Shown in pieces: positions 25,898 through 36,048 of a stretch of DNA of 64,000 nucleotides; the first letter of the stretch is position 1; every line of letters starts with the position of its first letter. The DNA is taken from the NCBI GenBank assembly GCA_015689775.1, contig WVSR01000001.1, positions 186,001 through 250,000 on the forward strand. The letters run 5' to 3'. This DNA is from Rhodobacterales bacterium LSUCC0387 (GTDB lineage: Bacteria; Pseudomonadota; Alphaproteobacteria; Rhodobacterales; Rhodobacteraceae). The notes beneath the pieces were generated by a model. It was not told the origin of the DNA, did no database searches, and saw only the letters and a list, made by a program, of their open reading frames with translations. A program made the translations under genes and the position numbers.

Positions 25898-26998
25898 TCA
25901 CTGAAAGGCCGAATAGTCAGGCTCGCCTGATGTTGTGGCAAGCTCGGGCCAATTCGCAATCACGTTCAAGCCACGCAGTGGACGCTGCTGCCCTTGGTGA
26001 CAGGTGCGACAGGCCAGTTTCGGCACATCACCATGCACAGGCCCAAGTCGTTCTGCAGGCAGAACATCGGCCAATGGCAGGATGTAGAGGTCAAGCGCCT
26101 CTTGCACCATCTGAATGCCAAGCGTTGCGGTCGCCCATTGTGGGGTGACCTGTGCCGCATCGTAAAAGGCCCGCGTGTTGTGACAGAAGGTGCAGTTCAC
26201 GCCCAAAGAATTCGCAATGTAATTCATGAAGGCATAAGTGCGTTCTGCATGTTGGATTAGCGGATCTCCTTCCATCTGCTGCACGCGCGAAGCCAGATCA
26301 TGCACACCGATGCGGTTATACTGACCATCTTCGTTCAAGAGTAGGTAGGTTTCCAGATAATCCGAGGGCAATGATGTCGAGTTTGACACAATCGTCACGC
26401 GGTTCTGGTTTGCTGACCAACCGCCTGCGTTTTCGTTCACAGGCGACACTTCGAACCAGATGTTATTGGGCACGGGCTGACCACGGTGGCAGGTGTAACA
26501 GGTGACACCCACTTCCGCATTAGCGTTGACGTGACCCCCCCAGAATTCATTAATATTCTGGGTCATCTCGATCATGTTCCGCGCCACCACGGTTTGGTAG
26601 TTTTCCTCGCCCGCGAAGAGGTCGGGGATACCTGTCCAAATACGCATTGCCTCGACCAATCGATCATAATTCTCAGGCGTCAAGTAACCCAAGGTTGGCT
26701 CTGCATCTGCACGCACGATACGGATCGGGCGCGCATTGGCTTCGGGAACAATTGGCTCGGTGGTATAGAAATTATCCGCGTCAGGATAAGAGGCCGCCAA
26801 GTCAGCTTGGAATTCAGGCACACCCATCCCTGTCCCGCGCGGGCCAGTTTGCAGCGTGTCTGTTTTGAACGGCTGACCAAAATTCACAAGCATAGCTGCT
26901 ACGAATACCGCTGCTCCGGCCGCCCCAACTAAAATGGCAGGACCAAATACATTAGTTGGATTTTTCTCGTTCCATTCGTTGAACCATTTAGGCAACAT
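25898..26998 (-). CDS. pufC: Reaction-centre-bound cytochrome c subunit (triheme form)
   Basis: This membrane-anchored periplasmic cytochrome (366 residues from the ATG at 26998) re-reduces the special pair. It has an N-terminal transmembrane anchor (about residues 19-40) with no lipobox Cys. Only three haem motifs are present: CYTCH (167-171), CTFCH (269-273) and CRTCH (330-334). The first motif of the usual tetraheme subunit should lie near 123-135, but the sequence there is WTGIPDLFAGEENY. The same loss is known in Rhodovulum sulfidophilum. An open frame extends 29 codons further into pufM. It is the last puf gene. Confidence 0.95.
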   Translation of the reverse strand: MLPKWFNEWNEKNPTNVFGPAILVGAAGAAVFVAAMLVNFGQPFKTDTLQTGPRGTGMGVPEFQADLAASYPDADNFYTTEPIVPEANARPIRIVRADAEPTLGYLTPENYDRLVEAMRIWTGIPDLFAGEENYQTVVARNMIEMTQNINEFWGGHVNANAEVGVTCYTCHRGQPVPNNIWFEVSPVNENAGGWSANQNRVTIVSNSTSLPSDYLETYLLLNEDGQYNRIGVHDLASRVQQMEGDPLIQHAERTYAFMNYIANSLGVNCTFCHNTRAFYDAAQVTPQWATATLGIQMVQEALDLYILPLADVLPAERLGPVHGDVPKLACRTCHQGQQRPLRGLNVIANWPELATTSGEPDYSAFQ

Positions 26999-26999
26999 C

Positions 27000-28001
27000 T
27001 TAGTTTCCTCCCGTGGTTTGACCAAGGAAGCCCTCGTAGCTACCGTAAGCTTCATAACCATAGGGCGCGAGATACTCTGGTGCAAAATTATGCTCCTGCG
27101 CCCAGATGAACCAATTATCCACCACGGTTCCTGTCAAAAGGATGCCGATGCCACCTGTGATCGGGGTCAAGACCGCAAACCACCAAGCCCAACGGTGAAT
27201 CCCCTCCATTGTAGCGTTAAAGCCCATCGTCCAGCGCCAAAACAAAGCGGCGCGTTCGGATGCCGTGCCACGATCATAGATCTGTTCCAATTCGCGGTCG
27301 CCACCAAAGCGCGACACCGCCAAAATGGTCGCGCCATGCATCGCAAAGAGCAGAACCGAGCCATAAAGGAACACTATCGAAAGTGCGTGGAACGGGTTAT
27401 AGTAGAGGTTCCCATAACGGATTGAGAAGGCTGTCGTCCAATCAAGGTGTGGGAAAATGCCATAAGGCACCGCCTCACTCCACTGGCCCATCAAAACGGG
27501 GCGGAACAGGCCCAACACAAGGAACAACCAAATCGCTGCCAAAAAGGCCCAAGCGATATGTTTGCCCATCTTATGCTGTTCAGCCAAAAGATAGGTGCGC
27601 AACCACCATGACATCACCGAAACAAGCAGAAAGAAGCTTGCGATGATATACCAGCCGCCTTCGTTCAGCGGTGGAATGCTCAGACCATATTCAGGCCCAG
27701 GAGGTTCAAGCGCCAACCAGAACAGTTGACGAATAAACTCAGGGATCGACCAACCCACTTGGGAGAGCATGTTGAGACCAACGATATTGAACCACAGCAA
27801 ACCTGTCGCCAAGCTGATGGTCCCTGCCCAACCCAGATATACGGGGCCAAGCTGCGCGTTGCCGATTAAACCTGCGAGGGTCGAGAAGGAGGCCGACTTA
27901 GTGCGCTCGGCCGCCAGATTGTTTTCATTGTCCATCCCCATCTCGGGATGGCCCTGCACCTGCACCTGCGTGAAGATGTTTTGATATTCGAAATAGGCCA
28001 T
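27000..28001 (-). CDS. pufM: Photosynthetic reaction centre M subunit
   Basis: This core subunit (333 residues, five transmembrane helices) binds half of the bacteriochlorophyll/bacteriopheophytin cofactors, QA, and part of the iron site. Typical stretches are [13 protein letters not shown] at the start, [16 protein letters not shown] with the special-pair His, and [23 protein letters not shown]. The C-terminus extends slightly beyond GYEAYG, as is common in reaction centres that carry PufC. It lies three bases after pufL. Confidence 0.98.
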   Translation of the reverse strand: MAYFEYQNIFTQVQVQGHPEMGMDNENNLAAERTKSASFSTLAGLIGNAQLGPVYLGWAGTISLATGLLWFNIVGLNMLSQVGWSIPEFIRQLFWLALEPPGPEYGLSIPPLNEGGWYIIASFFLLVSVMSWWLRTYLLAEQHKMGKHIAWAFLAAIWLFLVLGLFRPVLMGQWSEAVPYGIFPHLDWTTAFSIRYGNLYYNPFHALSIVFLYGSVLLFAMHGATILAVSRFGGDRELEQIYDRGTASERAALFWRWTMGFNATMEGIHRWAWWFAVLTPITGGIGILLTGTVVDNWFIWAQEHNFAPEYLAPYGYEAYGSYEGFLGQTTGGN

Positions 28002-28004
28002 GGT

Positions 28005-28865
28005 TTACATCCCTCCCGAAACCGCGTGGATCGGGCTTGGATCTGGCCAGATCGGTAGCGTCAGCCACCAATTCCACCATTCAGGCCAACCGCTTGTCCA
28101 AACGGGGCCAGAGATCACAATACAAACCGCGCTCCAGAAACCAGCATTCAAAGCCAGCAACAGACCCAAGCGGTGTATGCCCAAGGTGCCGATAGAATAG
28201 CCGATGAAATCACGGAAGAACGTATCTTCATGATCAGGGCTTTTCGCTTCTTCACCTTTTTCAGGATTCGCCGCGGATAGGATCAAACCACCATGCAGCG
28301 CCAATGCAAGGGTCGTAGTGAAGAAGAAGGTCACCGCAATCATATGGGCTGGGTTATAGTGGAAATGTAGATAGGAATACCCAACGTTGGATACCCAGTC
28401 GAGGTGGCTAAAGATACCATAGGGGAAGCCATGGCCCCATGCGCCAAGCAACAAGGGGCGCAAAACAACCAATGTCACATAAGCCAAAATCGCGAAGCTA
28501 AAGGCAAATGGAACATGATAGCCCATGCCAAGCTTTCGGCTGATTTCAACTTCTCTTAAGGCCCAGGATACAAAGGCGCCAACGGCACAAATCGTTATGA
28601 TTTGCCAAAGGCCGCCTTCGAGCAGCGGGGCCATACCCAACCCATAAGAGAGATCAGGTGGGGCTATATTTATCGTCCAAGGGTTGAACGTGCCTTGCAT
28701 GGCCGCCCCCCAGAAGATCAGGATGGTTCCAAGGGCAGCGAAGAAGATCGTGGTCACCCCAAAGAAGCCCACATAGAAAGGGCCAACCCAGAAGTCGAAC
28801 AGATCGCCGCCAATCAGCGTCCCTCCACGGACGCGATATTTTCTTTCGAAGCTTAGCAAAGCCAT
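28005..28865 (-). CDS. pufL: Photosynthetic reaction centre L subunit
   Basis: This core subunit (286 residues, five helices) pairs with PufM. It begins [14 protein letters not shown] and contains [26 protein letters not shown] with the special-pair ligand His, and [21 protein letters not shown] with the QB/iron region. The tail, IHAVSGGM, is the usual PufL end. It follows the two intercistronic hairpins after pufA. Confidence 0.98.
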   Translation of the reverse strand: MALLSFERKYRVRGGTLIGGDLFDFWVGPFYVGFFGVTTIFFAALGTILIFWGAAMQGTFNPWTINIAPPDLSYGLGMAPLLEGGLWQIITICAVGAFVSWALREVEISRKLGMGYHVPFAFSFAILAYVTLVVLRPLLLGAWGHGFPYGIFSHLDWVSNVGYSYLHFHYNPAHMIAVTFFFTTTLALALHGGLILSAANPEKGEEAKSPDHEDTFFRDFIGYSIGTLGIHRLGLLLALNAGFWSAVCIVISGPVWTSGWPEWWNWWLTLPIWPDPSPIHAVSGGM

Positions 28866-28930
28866 GCGTCTGTCTCCGCGTTTGGCGGCTTTGGATCATC
28901 TCCACGTAGCCGTCCGTTATTGGTCGGTTA

Positions 28931-28957
28931 GCTGCGGGCGGGCTGCCCGCCCGCAGC
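28931..28957 (-). other. Intercistronic hairpin 1 between pufA and pufL
   Basis: A perfect 12-bp GC stem (GCTGCGGGCGGG / CCCGCCCGCAGC) has a three-base loop. In Rhodobacter, hairpins here block 3' decay and make the pufBA segment outlast pufLM, setting the antenna-to-reaction-centre ratio. Confidence 0.85.
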
Positions 28958-28976
28958 GATGTCATAAGGCATATCA

Positions 28977-28998
28977 GGCGCGCCGCAGGCGGCGGGCC
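28977..28998 (-). other. Intercistronic hairpin 2, directly after pufA
   Basis: A 10-base-arm GC-rich hairpin (28977-28986 with 28989-28998, one mismatch, two-base loop) lies six bases beyond the pufA stop. With the adjacent 12-bp hairpin it forms a double structure that should protect the pufBA message. Confidence 0.75.
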
Positions 28999-29004
28999 TA
29001 ACTC

Positions 29005-29160
29005 TTACATGCCTGCTGCAGCTGCACTCTCAAACCAGTTGAGACCTGAGCTCAGAACCACTAAGTGGATCATTGCAGCGAGCAAGAAGAGAAAGACGCC
29101 CTGAGCCACGAAGACGCGGCGCGGGTCGAAGATCAGCCAGATTTTGTAAAACTTGGACAT
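29005..29160 (-). CDS. pufA: Light-harvesting 1 alpha chain
   Basis: The 51-residue antenna polypeptide is [20 protein letters not shown] followed by one helix. H32 is the bacteriochlorophyll ligand. LH1 surrounds the reaction centre. The open frame runs 18 codons further upstream. The ATG at 29160 is chosen because it gives the family N-terminus and follows an AGGAGAAAGAC ribosome-binding stretch. It lies 10 bp after pufB. Confidence 0.97.
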   Translation of the reverse strand: MSKFYKIWLIFDPRRVFVAQGVFLFLLAAMIHLVVLSSGLNWFESAAAAGM

Positions 29161-29170
29161 GTCTTTCTCC

Positions 29171-29323
29171 TCAGCCGAACCACGGGCGCCAGATATATGT
29201 GGCGATATGAGCAAGCAGGGCGATACCTGCGAACAGCCAAAGGCCGCTCATATACACCGAATGGAGCTCTTGCGCCTGCTCGTCGGTCAGACCTGTAAAG
29301 GACAGATCGGTGTTACCAGCCAT
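29171..29323 (-). CDS. pufB: Light-harvesting 1 beta chain
   Basis: The 50-residue antenna polypeptide has [20 protein letters not shown] at the N-terminus and one helix. H39, in [13 protein letters not shown], is the bacteriochlorophyll ligand and H21 is the other conserved His. The ATG at 29323 has a CGGAGGAAAG ribosome-binding site. An upstream in-frame extension of 46 codons runs into the leader and is not coding. Confidence 0.97.
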   Translation of the reverse strand: MAGNTDLSFTGLTDEQAQELHSVYMSGLWLFAGIALLAHIATYIWRPWFG

Positions 29324-29536
29324 GAACTTTCCTCCGGAACGTTTGACTAGTGCCGCACACCCTGCGGCCGGGCCCCGACAAAACCTCATTGTCTTGTCGG
29401 CATTCCACCCACGCGGGTAGTCATCCCGCATTGGCGAACTTGTGTCGGCTCCGGTCGTCACGCCGAGAATTTTATCGTCTCACCTATGCGCCTCGACCGG
29501 GTCTAATCAGTCTCGAACGGCTGCTGAGTGAGAGGA
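29324..29536 (-). promoter_or_regulatory. pufQ-pufB leader region with stem-loops
   Basis: This 213-bp non-coding gap has no gene but holds three perfect short inverted repeats: GCCGCA/TGCGGC (29352-29368), CCGACAA/TTGTCGG (29375-29400) and GCGGG/CCCGC (29413-29429). In Rhodobacter the equivalent stretch contains the mRNA processing site that creates the stable pufBA 5' end. The same role is inferred here. Confidence 0.55.
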
Positions 29537-29755
29537 TCAGGCCGAAAAAATCATCGGCGTGATAATCCGAGCTTGGCTCCAAGCGCGCTTTACGGGGCCT
29601 TTTTCCGTCAAGCTTCCTGTGCGCAGCGCAGCCAAGCCCCAAGTCAGCGTGGCGAGCGGTAAGGTCGCGAGAAAAATGATCCCAAAGTAAATCATGAACT
29701 CTGTCTTGGGCGGCTTTGACCGCGCAATCTGGGTATTGGAGCTAATATCTGTCAT
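29537..29755 (-). CDS. pufQ: PufQ, bacteriochlorophyll-related assembly factor
   Basis: The 72-residue protein has one transmembrane helix (about residues 19-45, KTEFMIYFGIIFLATLPLATL). PufQ is required for normal bacteriochlorophyll formation in Rhodobacter and is proposed to act as a pigment carrier or regulator. Position between bchZ and pufB is diagnostic. Its ATG overlaps the bchZ stop (TAATG). Confidence 0.93.
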   Translation of the reverse strand: MTDISSNTQIARSKPPKTEFMIYFGIIFLATLPLATLTWGLAALRTGSLTEKGPVKRAWSQARIITPMIFSA

Positions 29756-31233
29756 TATACGCCTCCCTCGTTCTGCGTTTCGAAACGGCGCGGCGCGAGT
29801 TGCGCCACCGTTTCTTTCACGACCCGCTCAGCCCCGCTTTCAAGCGCGGCTTTTTCTGCGGCATCGCGTAAGGTTTTGGCCGCCGAAATCCGTGTCAAAA
29901 CGGGGTGTTCGGCAACAATTTTGTCGAGCAACGCTTGCGCATCAGCATCCCATGGGAAATCGCGGCGCAATGTTGCCGGGGTTGCTTTGGCGCTGTCCAT
30001 CTCGCTGCCAAGCGGAAGAATATGGAACAGGGCATCAAAAAGGCTGTTGCAGATTTCCTGCAAAAGATAAGTGGCGCCTGCATATCCCATAAAGGGCGTG
30101 CCTGTGGCGCGGCGGATCGCGGCGCCAGGGAAACTTGCAGGAATAAAAGACGGGCGGGGGCCATGGCCCGCGCTCATTTCCGCGAGATACATCTTCTCGT
30201 TGATGGATCCCATCAAGACCAAAGGGCGCTTTGCAGAAATCAGGCTACGCACTTCATCATTGTTGGTTTTTTTGCCTGCAGTGCGTGCCACAGCAAAGGC
30301 ACACGGCAGCCCAAGATCGCTTTCAAGGAAATGACGAATGCCACGAGTATAGGTCTCGTTCGCCACGATGCCAAAATTGGCCGTTGCGAAGAAATCTTGC
30401 GTGACCGACCGCCACAAATCCCAAACAGGCTTGAGGGTTGAATGCTTTTCGCGGGTGATAAAGGGTTCGGGATCGAGGCCCAGCATCTCGCCCAATTGGC
30501 GCAGGAATTTCGTGGTCGACTCAACTCCAATGGGCGCTTGCAAATAGGGCTTGCCCAAAACCTCGGCCAAACCGCGCCCAAATTCGCGATACATCACGAT
30601 ATTGGCATCCGCGTTAACCAAGTTGCGCATTTCAGCTAAATGGCTGCCCAAAGGCATAATCATATTCACTTCCGCCCCGATACCTTCCACAAGGCGGCGA
30701 ACTTCGTGGAGATCAGAGGCCATATTAAAGGTACCATACATCGGCCCAAGAATGTTGACGCGCGGCGTAGAACCTTCTTCGCGCTGTTTCTCGGGCGGCA
30801 TTCGACCTTTGGTCATGCCAAATTCCGTGAAAATCCACGTCATGGCACGATCTGCAGCCTCCCATTGATCCTCATCAATGGTGCGCGGCAAAAAGCGTTG
30901 AATATTGGTGCCTTGTGGTGTGACCCCGCCGCCAATCATCTCGGCAATCGAGCCAGTGACAACAACGGCGGGAAGCGCGGGGTCAAGCGTGCCCCAAGCG
31001 CGTTTCATCGCGCCCTCAGTGCCATCGCGGCCCAATTCTTCCTCGCCAAGACCCGTGGTCACAATCGGCAATTCATGGGGCGGCAACGCATCGGTGTAAT
31101 GCAACACCGATGTGACGGGCAGGTTTTCACAACCCACTGGGCCATCAATGACCACCTGCAACCCTTTGACGGCGGTAAAGGCGTAAACCGCCCCCCAATA
31201 TCCGCCTGCGCGATCATGATCTTGGATCAACAT
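29755..31233 (-). CDS. bchZ: Chlorophyllide a reductase subunit Z
   Basis: BchZ is the NifK-like subunit (492 residues) of chlorophyllide a oxidoreductase, which reduces ring B to the bacteriochlorin. It starts [19 protein letters not shown] with GCENLPV, a cluster-ligand region, and ends in a helical tail. In Rhodobacter, promoters for the downstream puf genes lie in this gene; I could not identify them by eye. It overlaps bchY by one base. Confidence 0.97.
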   Translation of the reverse strand: MLIQDHDRAGGYWGAVYAFTAVKGLQVVIDGPVGCENLPVTSVLHYTDALPPHELPIVTTGLGEEELGRDGTEGAMKRAWGTLDPALPAVVVTGSIAEMIGGGVTPQGTNIQRFLPRTIDEDQWEAADRAMTWIFTEFGMTKGRMPPEKQREEGSTPRVNILGPMYGTFNMASDLHEVRRLVEGIGAEVNMIMPLGSHLAEMRNLVNADANIVMYREFGRGLAEVLGKPYLQAPIGVESTTKFLRQLGEMLGLDPEPFITREKHSTLKPVWDLWRSVTQDFFATANFGIVANETYTRGIRHFLESDLGLPCAFAVARTAGKKTNNDEVRSLISAKRPLVLMGSINEKMYLAEMSAGHGPRPSFIPASFPGAAIRRATGTPFMGYAGATYLLQEICNSLFDALFHILPLGSEMDSAKATPATLRRDFPWDADAQALLDKIVAEHPVLTRISAAKTLRDAAEKAALESGAERVVKETVAQLAPRRFETQNEGGV

Positions 31234-32819
31234 CAGATCATCTCCTGCGCTTTGGCGGCACGGGCCGCTTTGTCGAGTTTTTTCTGATGCATGGCGCGGA
31301 AATCAGGCCGCTCATTTGGGCTGCCTTCCCAAATACCTGCTGTATCAGCGTGACCGACACCTTCAAAGAAGGCGCGCATATGATCCATGCGATCTTTATT
31401 GGACATGGCCGCATTGACCACCTGCGCCAAAGACCCTGCACCCGCTGGCCCCATCAAAGGACGCGCGGAAATCAAATTGGTGAAATACAGGCTTGGGATG
31501 CCAAGCTCTTTGCCCTTCTGCACAACGGGGGTCGTGCCAATGGCAAGATCAGGCTTGATCGCCTCCATCGCGGCGCAGTCATCTTCGAGACTTGCGCGGA
31601 ATTTAACCTTAACACCTTTGGCCGTCAGCCAGTCCAAATCGGGCTCTGACCAAGGTGTTTTCGGGCAGGCCGTGCCAACATAGGGCACATCGGCCCCGCT
31701 CTCGATCAACAGGCGCGCGACCAAAAGCTCAGACCCCTCATAGCCCGACAAGGTAATCGTTCCGTTGATCTTTTGGGCGGCAAGGGCGCCCTTTATCGCG
31801 GGCAGGAAGGCATTTTGCGCGGCGGCAATCTGATCCGCCGCAACACCATAGGCCGCGCCAATCGCAGACAGCCATGCGGCTGTGCCGTCATATCCAACGG
31901 GGCCACTGCCAATAATCGTGCGGCCTGCGGCCTGAAATTCTCGGATGGCGGATGTGTAGAACGGGTGGATCGCTGCCACCACTTCGCTATCCAAGGCAGA
32001 ATAGAGCTCGCGCCACTCACGGCAGGGAACGACCGGACCTGCCGCCAGACCGAGCGGCGCGAGCATCCCACCAATCCCAATGGGATCGGCTGGGAACATT
32101 TCGCCCAACAGGGTCACTGTCGGGCGATCTGATTTGCCCGAAACAGGGGCTTGGACTGGGCCAGCCTCCACCTCTTTACGGGCATAATTCAACATAGCGC
32201 CTGCAAGCACATCTTTTGCTTCAGCATGGGTGGGAATTCCAAATCCTGGCACATCAATGCCCACGATCCGAACACCGTTAATCTCCTGCGGCAGGAGACG
32301 CAGCGGAACCCCAGAGGCGGTTGGAACGCAAAGATTGGTCACCACAATCGCGTCATAGCGCGCGGGATCTGCCATTTCGTGGACAGCATCCCGAATATCC
32401 TCGAAGAGCTTGCCCGTAACCAAACTTTCCGAGTTGAATGGCACATAGCCGACCGAACGGCGCGCGCCATAAAAATGGCTGACAAAGCTGAGGCCATAGA
32501 CACAGCATGCCGAACCAGACAAAACCGATGCCACGCGGCGCATCCGCAACCCTACGCGCAAGCTGCCAAAGGCGGGGCACATACTTTGGGGCTTGTCATG
32601 CGGCCCCTGCGGGTAATCGCGGGCATATTGATCAAGGATTTCTGATTTCCCCGCCATACGTGCGGCGGCTTGCATCTCAGCTGCCCCTGCGTGGCAACCC
32701 ATACCCTGCCCCAATTCGGGCGGGGTTTGCCTATCCGAAGCGGCAGATGCATCAGCGCGATCTTGGCCGAGGATCACCTCGGCCTCATCGGCGGCATCAT
32801 ATCTCACTTCTTCGGACAT
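31233..32819 (-). CDS. bchY: Chlorophyllide a reductase subunit Y
   Basis: BchY is the NifD-like partner of BchZ (528 residues). Cluster-ligand cysteines are visible in [24 protein letters not shown] and [11 protein letters not shown] family-typical N-terminal extension has GMGCHAGA. The ATG at 32819 has a GAGGAAG ribosome-binding site, and the gap to bchX is six bases. Confidence 0.96.
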   Translation of the reverse strand: MSEEVRYDAADEAEVILGQDRADASAASDRQTPPELGQGMGCHAGAAEMQAAARMAGKSEILDQYARDYPQGPHDKPQSMCPAFGSLRVGLRMRRVASVLSGSACCVYGLSFVSHFYGARRSVGYVPFNSESLVTGKLFEDIRDAVHEMADPARYDAIVVTNLCVPTASGVPLRLLPQEINGVRIVGIDVPGFGIPTHAEAKDVLAGAMLNYARKEVEAGPVQAPVSGKSDRPTVTLLGEMFPADPIGIGGMLAPLGLAAGPVVPCREWRELYSALDSEVVAAIHPFYTSAIREFQAAGRTIIGSGPVGYDGTAAWLSAIGAAYGVAADQIAAAQNAFLPAIKGALAAQKINGTITLSGYEGSELLVARLLIESGADVPYVGTACPKTPWSEPDLDWLTAKGVKVKFRASLEDDCAAMEAIKPDLAIGTTPVVQKGKELGIPSLYFTNLISARPLMGPAGAGSLAQVVNAAMSNKDRMDHMRAFFEGVGHADTAGIWEGSPNERPDFRAMHQKKLDKAARAAKAQEMI

Positions 32820-32825
32820 ACTTCC

Positions 32826-33830
32826 TCAGGCCTCGTCATAAATTACTTCAAGCGACTTTTTCGGCGCGGCGTTCTTGCCGCGCATATCGGCTTCGGTTGC
32901 GGGCTCTAGGACAATGCCTGCGCCTGTATCCTTGCCATCGAAAAGACCGATCAATTCATCTTGGGTAAGTGCCGTTGGTCGCAACGGCGGCGCTTCGCCG
33001 ACATTTTCCCCCAAGACCGCAAAGAGCGCGCCCCATTGGCTTTGGCTCGTCCCAACGATTTGGTAATTGGCAGATTTCTTTCGTAAATCATCATCCGCGG
33101 GGATCGAGGCCAAAACGGGAATATTCACCGCGTCGGCAAAGGCCTGAGCCTCGCCCGTGCCATCATCTTTGTTTATGACCAAACCCGCGACACCCACATT
33201 GCCGCCCATTTTGCGAAAATATTCCACCGCCGAGCAAACATTGTTCGCCACATACAGAGATTGCAGATCATTTGATCCAACCAGAATCACCTTCTGCGCC
33301 ATGTCACGGGCAATCGGCAGGCCAAACCCACCACAAACCACATCGCCCAAGAAGTCGAGCAGGACATAGTCAAAATCCCAGTCATGGAAGCCAAGCTTTT
33401 CAAGCAGCTCAAAGCCGTGGATGATCCCACGCCCACCACAGCCGCGGCCAACTTCTGGCCCGCCAAGCTCCATCGCGTAGACACCCCCACGCTTGAAGCA
33501 AACATCACCAATTTTTACCTCCTCGCCCGCCAATTTCTTTTTGGTCGAGGTTTCAATAATCGTTGGACAAGCTTTGCCGCCAAAAAGCAGACTGGTCGTG
33601 TCAGATTTCGGATCACAGCCAATCAGGAGAACCCGCTTTCCTTGCTCGGCCATGATATGGCTGAGATTGGCAAGCGTGAAACTTTTTCCGATGCCGCCCT
33701 TCCCATAAATCGCAATGATCTGCGTTTTTTTGGTCGGTTCGCCCTGAGGCACTTCAAGGGTCGGCTCTTGCTGCGCCTCATCGCGAAGGCGGGCATCGAA
33801 ATCCTTAAGATTGGGAACATCGAGGGTCAT
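32826..33830 (-). CDS. bchX: Chlorophyllide a reductase iron protein
   Basis: BchX is the NifH-like ATPase (334 residues) feeding electrons to BchY-BchZ. It has a P-loop, GKGGIGKS (43-50), and cluster cysteines C131 (GRGCGG) and C166 (DVVCGG). The ATG at 33830 overlaps the bchC stop (ATGA). The frame extends 12 codons upstream into bchC. Confidence 0.97.
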   Translation of the reverse strand: MTLDVPNLKDFDARLRDEAQQEPTLEVPQGEPTKKTQIIAIYGKGGIGKSFTLANLSHIMAEQGKRVLLIGCDPKSDTTSLLFGGKACPTIIETSTKKKLAGEEVKIGDVCFKRGGVYAMELGGPEVGRGCGGRGIIHGFELLEKLGFHDWDFDYVLLDFLGDVVCGGFGLPIARDMAQKVILVGSNDLQSLYVANNVCSAVEYFRKMGGNVGVAGLVINKDDGTGEAQAFADAVNIPVLASIPADDDLRKKSANYQIVGTSQSQWGALFAVLGENVGEAPPLRPTALTQDELIGLFDGKDTGAGIVLEPATEADMRGKNAAPKKSLEVIYDEA

Positions 33831-34762
33831 TCTGGTTTCTCCCAATTCAAAATCATTTTCAGGCAAGCTGCATCCTCAAAGGCTTTAGGATAGGCGAGGC
33901 TTGCCTCTGCGGCGGGCAGTTGATGCGTGATCAAACCGCTAAGGCTGAGCTGCCCCGCTTCGATCAAATCGCGGGTGGCAACCAAGTCGGCGCGCGTCCA
34001 TTCAGCCGCGATCCGCAGTCGCGCCTCACGCATGAAGGCGGGCGGAAAGGCGAATTCGAGAGACTCGGGATAGAAACCCGCCAAAACAACCTCACCGCCC
34101 TTGGTCAGGCGCCCGATCATTTCATCCAACAACGCCGCCACGCCCGAAGCATCGTAAATGCAGCGATAATCACGGCACGTATCATCTGTGGAATTGGTGA
34201 CGAGATATCCCTCTGCGCCTGTAACACGGGCAGGATTAACCTCCCATACAGTCGGGGCAGGGCCGCCCAGCGCCAAAGTAAGACGGGCCAAGAGGCGACC
34301 AAATACGCCATGGCCCACAATCAGATCAGGCAAGTCATGGCCCGCTATCGCGTGGTAGGCAGTAGCAGCCAAAGCCAAAAGCGCGCCTTCGGGGCCGCTT
34401 GCACGATCAATACGCACGGCGCGCTCCGGCGCTGTGACCAACATGGAAGATGCGCCGCCAAACAGGCCATGCACATCGCAATAGCAATTTGCGCCCGGCA
34501 CAAAAACATGATCACCGATCGAAAATTCACAATTTTTTGGTGTCAAAACCACCTCACCAGCCGCTTCATAGCCGGGGATGAGGGGATAACCCATACCTGG
34601 GAAGGGAGGCATGCGGCCAGACCAGAACAATTTTTCGGTTCCCGTGGAAATGCCAGAATGACGCACGCGCACAACCATATCCTCAGGCGAAGGCGCCATG
34701 AGGCTAACCTGTCCAAGCCCTATTTTCTTTGGCCCTTCGAGTATGACAGCGGTCGCGTGCAC
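33827..34762 (-). CDS. bchC: 3-hydroxyethyl bacteriochlorophyllide a dehydrogenase
   Basis: The 311-residue MDR-family (zinc-alcohol-dehydrogenase-like) enzyme oxidises the C3 hydroxyethyl group to acetyl. Motifs include [38 protein letters not shown] (split here by function into catalytic and structural parts) and [15 protein letters not shown] of the NAD(P) domain. The start is GTG, with AAGGGG seven bases upstream. It is the first gene of the bchCXYZ-puf superoperon, with two exact PpsR sites upstream. Confidence 0.95.
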   Translation of the reverse strand: MHATAVILEGPKKIGLGQVSLMAPSPEDMVVRVRHSGISTGTEKLFWSGRMPPFPGMGYPLIPGYEAAGEVVLTPKNCEFSIGDHVFVPGANCYCDVHGLFGGASSMLVTAPERAVRIDRASGPEGALLALAATAYHAIAGHDLPDLIVGHGVFGRLLARLTLALGGPAPTVWEVNPARVTGAEGYLVTNSTDDTCRDYRCIYDASGVAALLDEMIGRLTKGGEVVLAGFYPESLEFAFPPAFMREARLRIAAEWTRADLVATRDLIEAGQLSLSGLITHQLPAAEASLAYPKAFEDAACLKMILNWEKPE

Positions 34763-34857
34763 GGTCGCACCCCTTTGGTTTTCGGATCAAATCGCGCCTC
34801 ACGACGCAATGAGATTCCACTGTGAGTCATGTGTCAGTTTAATATTACAGCATTGTA

Positions 34858-34875
34858 TGTCAATTAAAATGGACA
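34858..34875. promoter_or_regulatory. PpsR/CrtJ operator 1 upstream of bchC
   Basis: TGTCAATTAAAATGGACA is an exact TGT-N12-ACA palindrome in the 131-bp crtF-bchC gap, 95 bp before the bchC GTG. It is the promoter-proximal member of a pair 34 bp apart. Confidence 0.85.
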
Positions 34876-34891
34876 GTTTGTACCAAAAGAT

Positions 34892-34909
34892 TGTCAGCTT
34901 TTATTGACA
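34892..34909. promoter_or_regulatory. PpsR/CrtJ operator 2 upstream of bchC (overlaps crtF stop)
   Basis: TGTCAGCTTTTATTGACA is an exact TGT-N12-ACA palindrome. Its first bases contain the crtF stop codon (34894-34896). Together with the neighbouring site it should let PpsR bind cooperatively and close the bchCXYZ-puf promoter in air. Confidence 0.85.
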
Positions 34910-36045
34910 GTCTTTTCAGCTGTAACGATCCGCGCCACAAATGGACGCCTCGTTTTGACGGACGAAACCCGTGCAAACCCTGCTTTCCACAATAATTCGC
35001 TGATTTGGGCGGCGCTGCGGACTGTGCCCGTGCCCATCGCCATACAATAGATAGCAAAATACGCATCCGCGCTGCGGTCGGGCGCTTCCCCGCCTGACAT
35101 CGGCTCAGCGATTACGATCTTGCCGCCCTCGGGCAAGGCGGCATGAACCGATTTCAACAATCGAAAGACAGTTTCATCCTCATGATCATAAAGAACGCGG
35201 ATGAGAGTGATGAGATCAGGCCCAACTGGCAAAGGGTCATCACGAAAACTGCCAGAAACAATTGTGGCCCGCGCGGCGATGCCCTCTCGTTCAAACCGAT
35301 CTTGTGCCAAGCCCGCCACCTGCGGCAGATCAAAAAGGGTCACTTGCACATCCGGATGGGCCTTGGCACAGGCCGCCAAAAACACACCCGTGCCACCCCC
35401 AATATCCATGACATGCTGCGCATTTGCAAATGACAGGCTTATGAGGATTTCGTCGCTTACGAGATTTTGCGTTTCGGACATCAAATGCGAATAGCGCTCT
35501 GCCGTAGCAGGATCTTCAGCGGCGGCAGCTCCAAAAACATAGGGCCAAAACCGCGCAAGATCTGGGTCTGTTTCCCCCCGAAAAAACTCCTCGGCAGGGC
35601 CCAAATCGCGATACAGGATATCGTGGTGCAGGATCATATCACGCAGGCCACCTACGCCATTAATCGCAGCCCCCAACCGCGCCAAGGCATAACGCCCATC
35701 GCGCAAACGGGTCAAAAGCCCAAGACTAGCAGCGGCCTGACATAAGACAGAAATCCGTCTTTCTGGCGCATTGAGCTTTGCGGCCAATTCGGAAGGATAA
35801 GCAGAGCGAGCGCGCAAATGACGCGGCAGATCAAATGCGACAAAGGCCTGCAAAATCTGACTATAGGTAAAGCCTGCCACCAAATCAAAGAGCCGCTCGC
35901 CATCCCGTTTTGCTACTGCGCGCGCAAAGGGGGAGCGCGCGGCCCATGATTGAAATGCGGCTGAACCAACCAAGCCCAAATAGCGCGCGCGCCATTTATC
36001 CAAAAATTTTGAACGCGGTTCGTCACTTGGGGAAATAGCAGCCAT
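34894..36045 (-). CDS. crtF: Demethylspheroidene O-methyltransferase
   Basis: The 383-residue SAM-dependent O-methyltransferase methylates the C1 hydroxyl of hydroxy-carotenoids, giving methoxylated carotenoids such as spheroidene. It has an N-terminal dimerisation domain with FDLVAGFTYSQILQAFVAFDLP and a Rossmann domain with HVMDIGGGTGVFLAACA (SAM site). It lies three bases after crtE. Its stop is embedded in a PpsR palindrome. Confidence 0.95.
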   Translation of the reverse strand: MAAISPSDEPRSKFLDKWRARYLGLVGSAAFQSWAARSPFARAVAKRDGERLFDLVAGFTYSQILQAFVAFDLPRHLRARSAYPSELAAKLNAPERRISVLCQAAASLGLLTRLRDGRYALARLGAAINGVGGLRDMILHHDILYRDLGPAEEFFRGETDPDLARFWPYVFGAAAAEDPATAERYSHLMSETQNLVSDEILISLSFANAQHVMDIGGGTGVFLAACAKAHPDVQVTLFDLPQVAGLAQDRFEREGIAARATIVSGSFRDDPLPVGPDLITLIRVLYDHEDETVFRLLKSVHAALPEGGKIVIAEPMSGGEAPDRSADAYFAIYCMAMGTGTVRSAAQISELLWKAGFARVSSVKTRRPFVARIVTAEKTVNKS

Positions 36046-36048
36046 ATG

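Noticed and set aside
31200-33870. Nitrogenase genes suggested by NifH/NifD/NifK-like sequences
   Set aside because: Motifs and order identify them as chlorophyllide reductase bchX, bchY and bchZ (and, at 9.2-16.6 kb, bchL, bchB and bchN); these are nitrogenase relatives, not nitrogenase.
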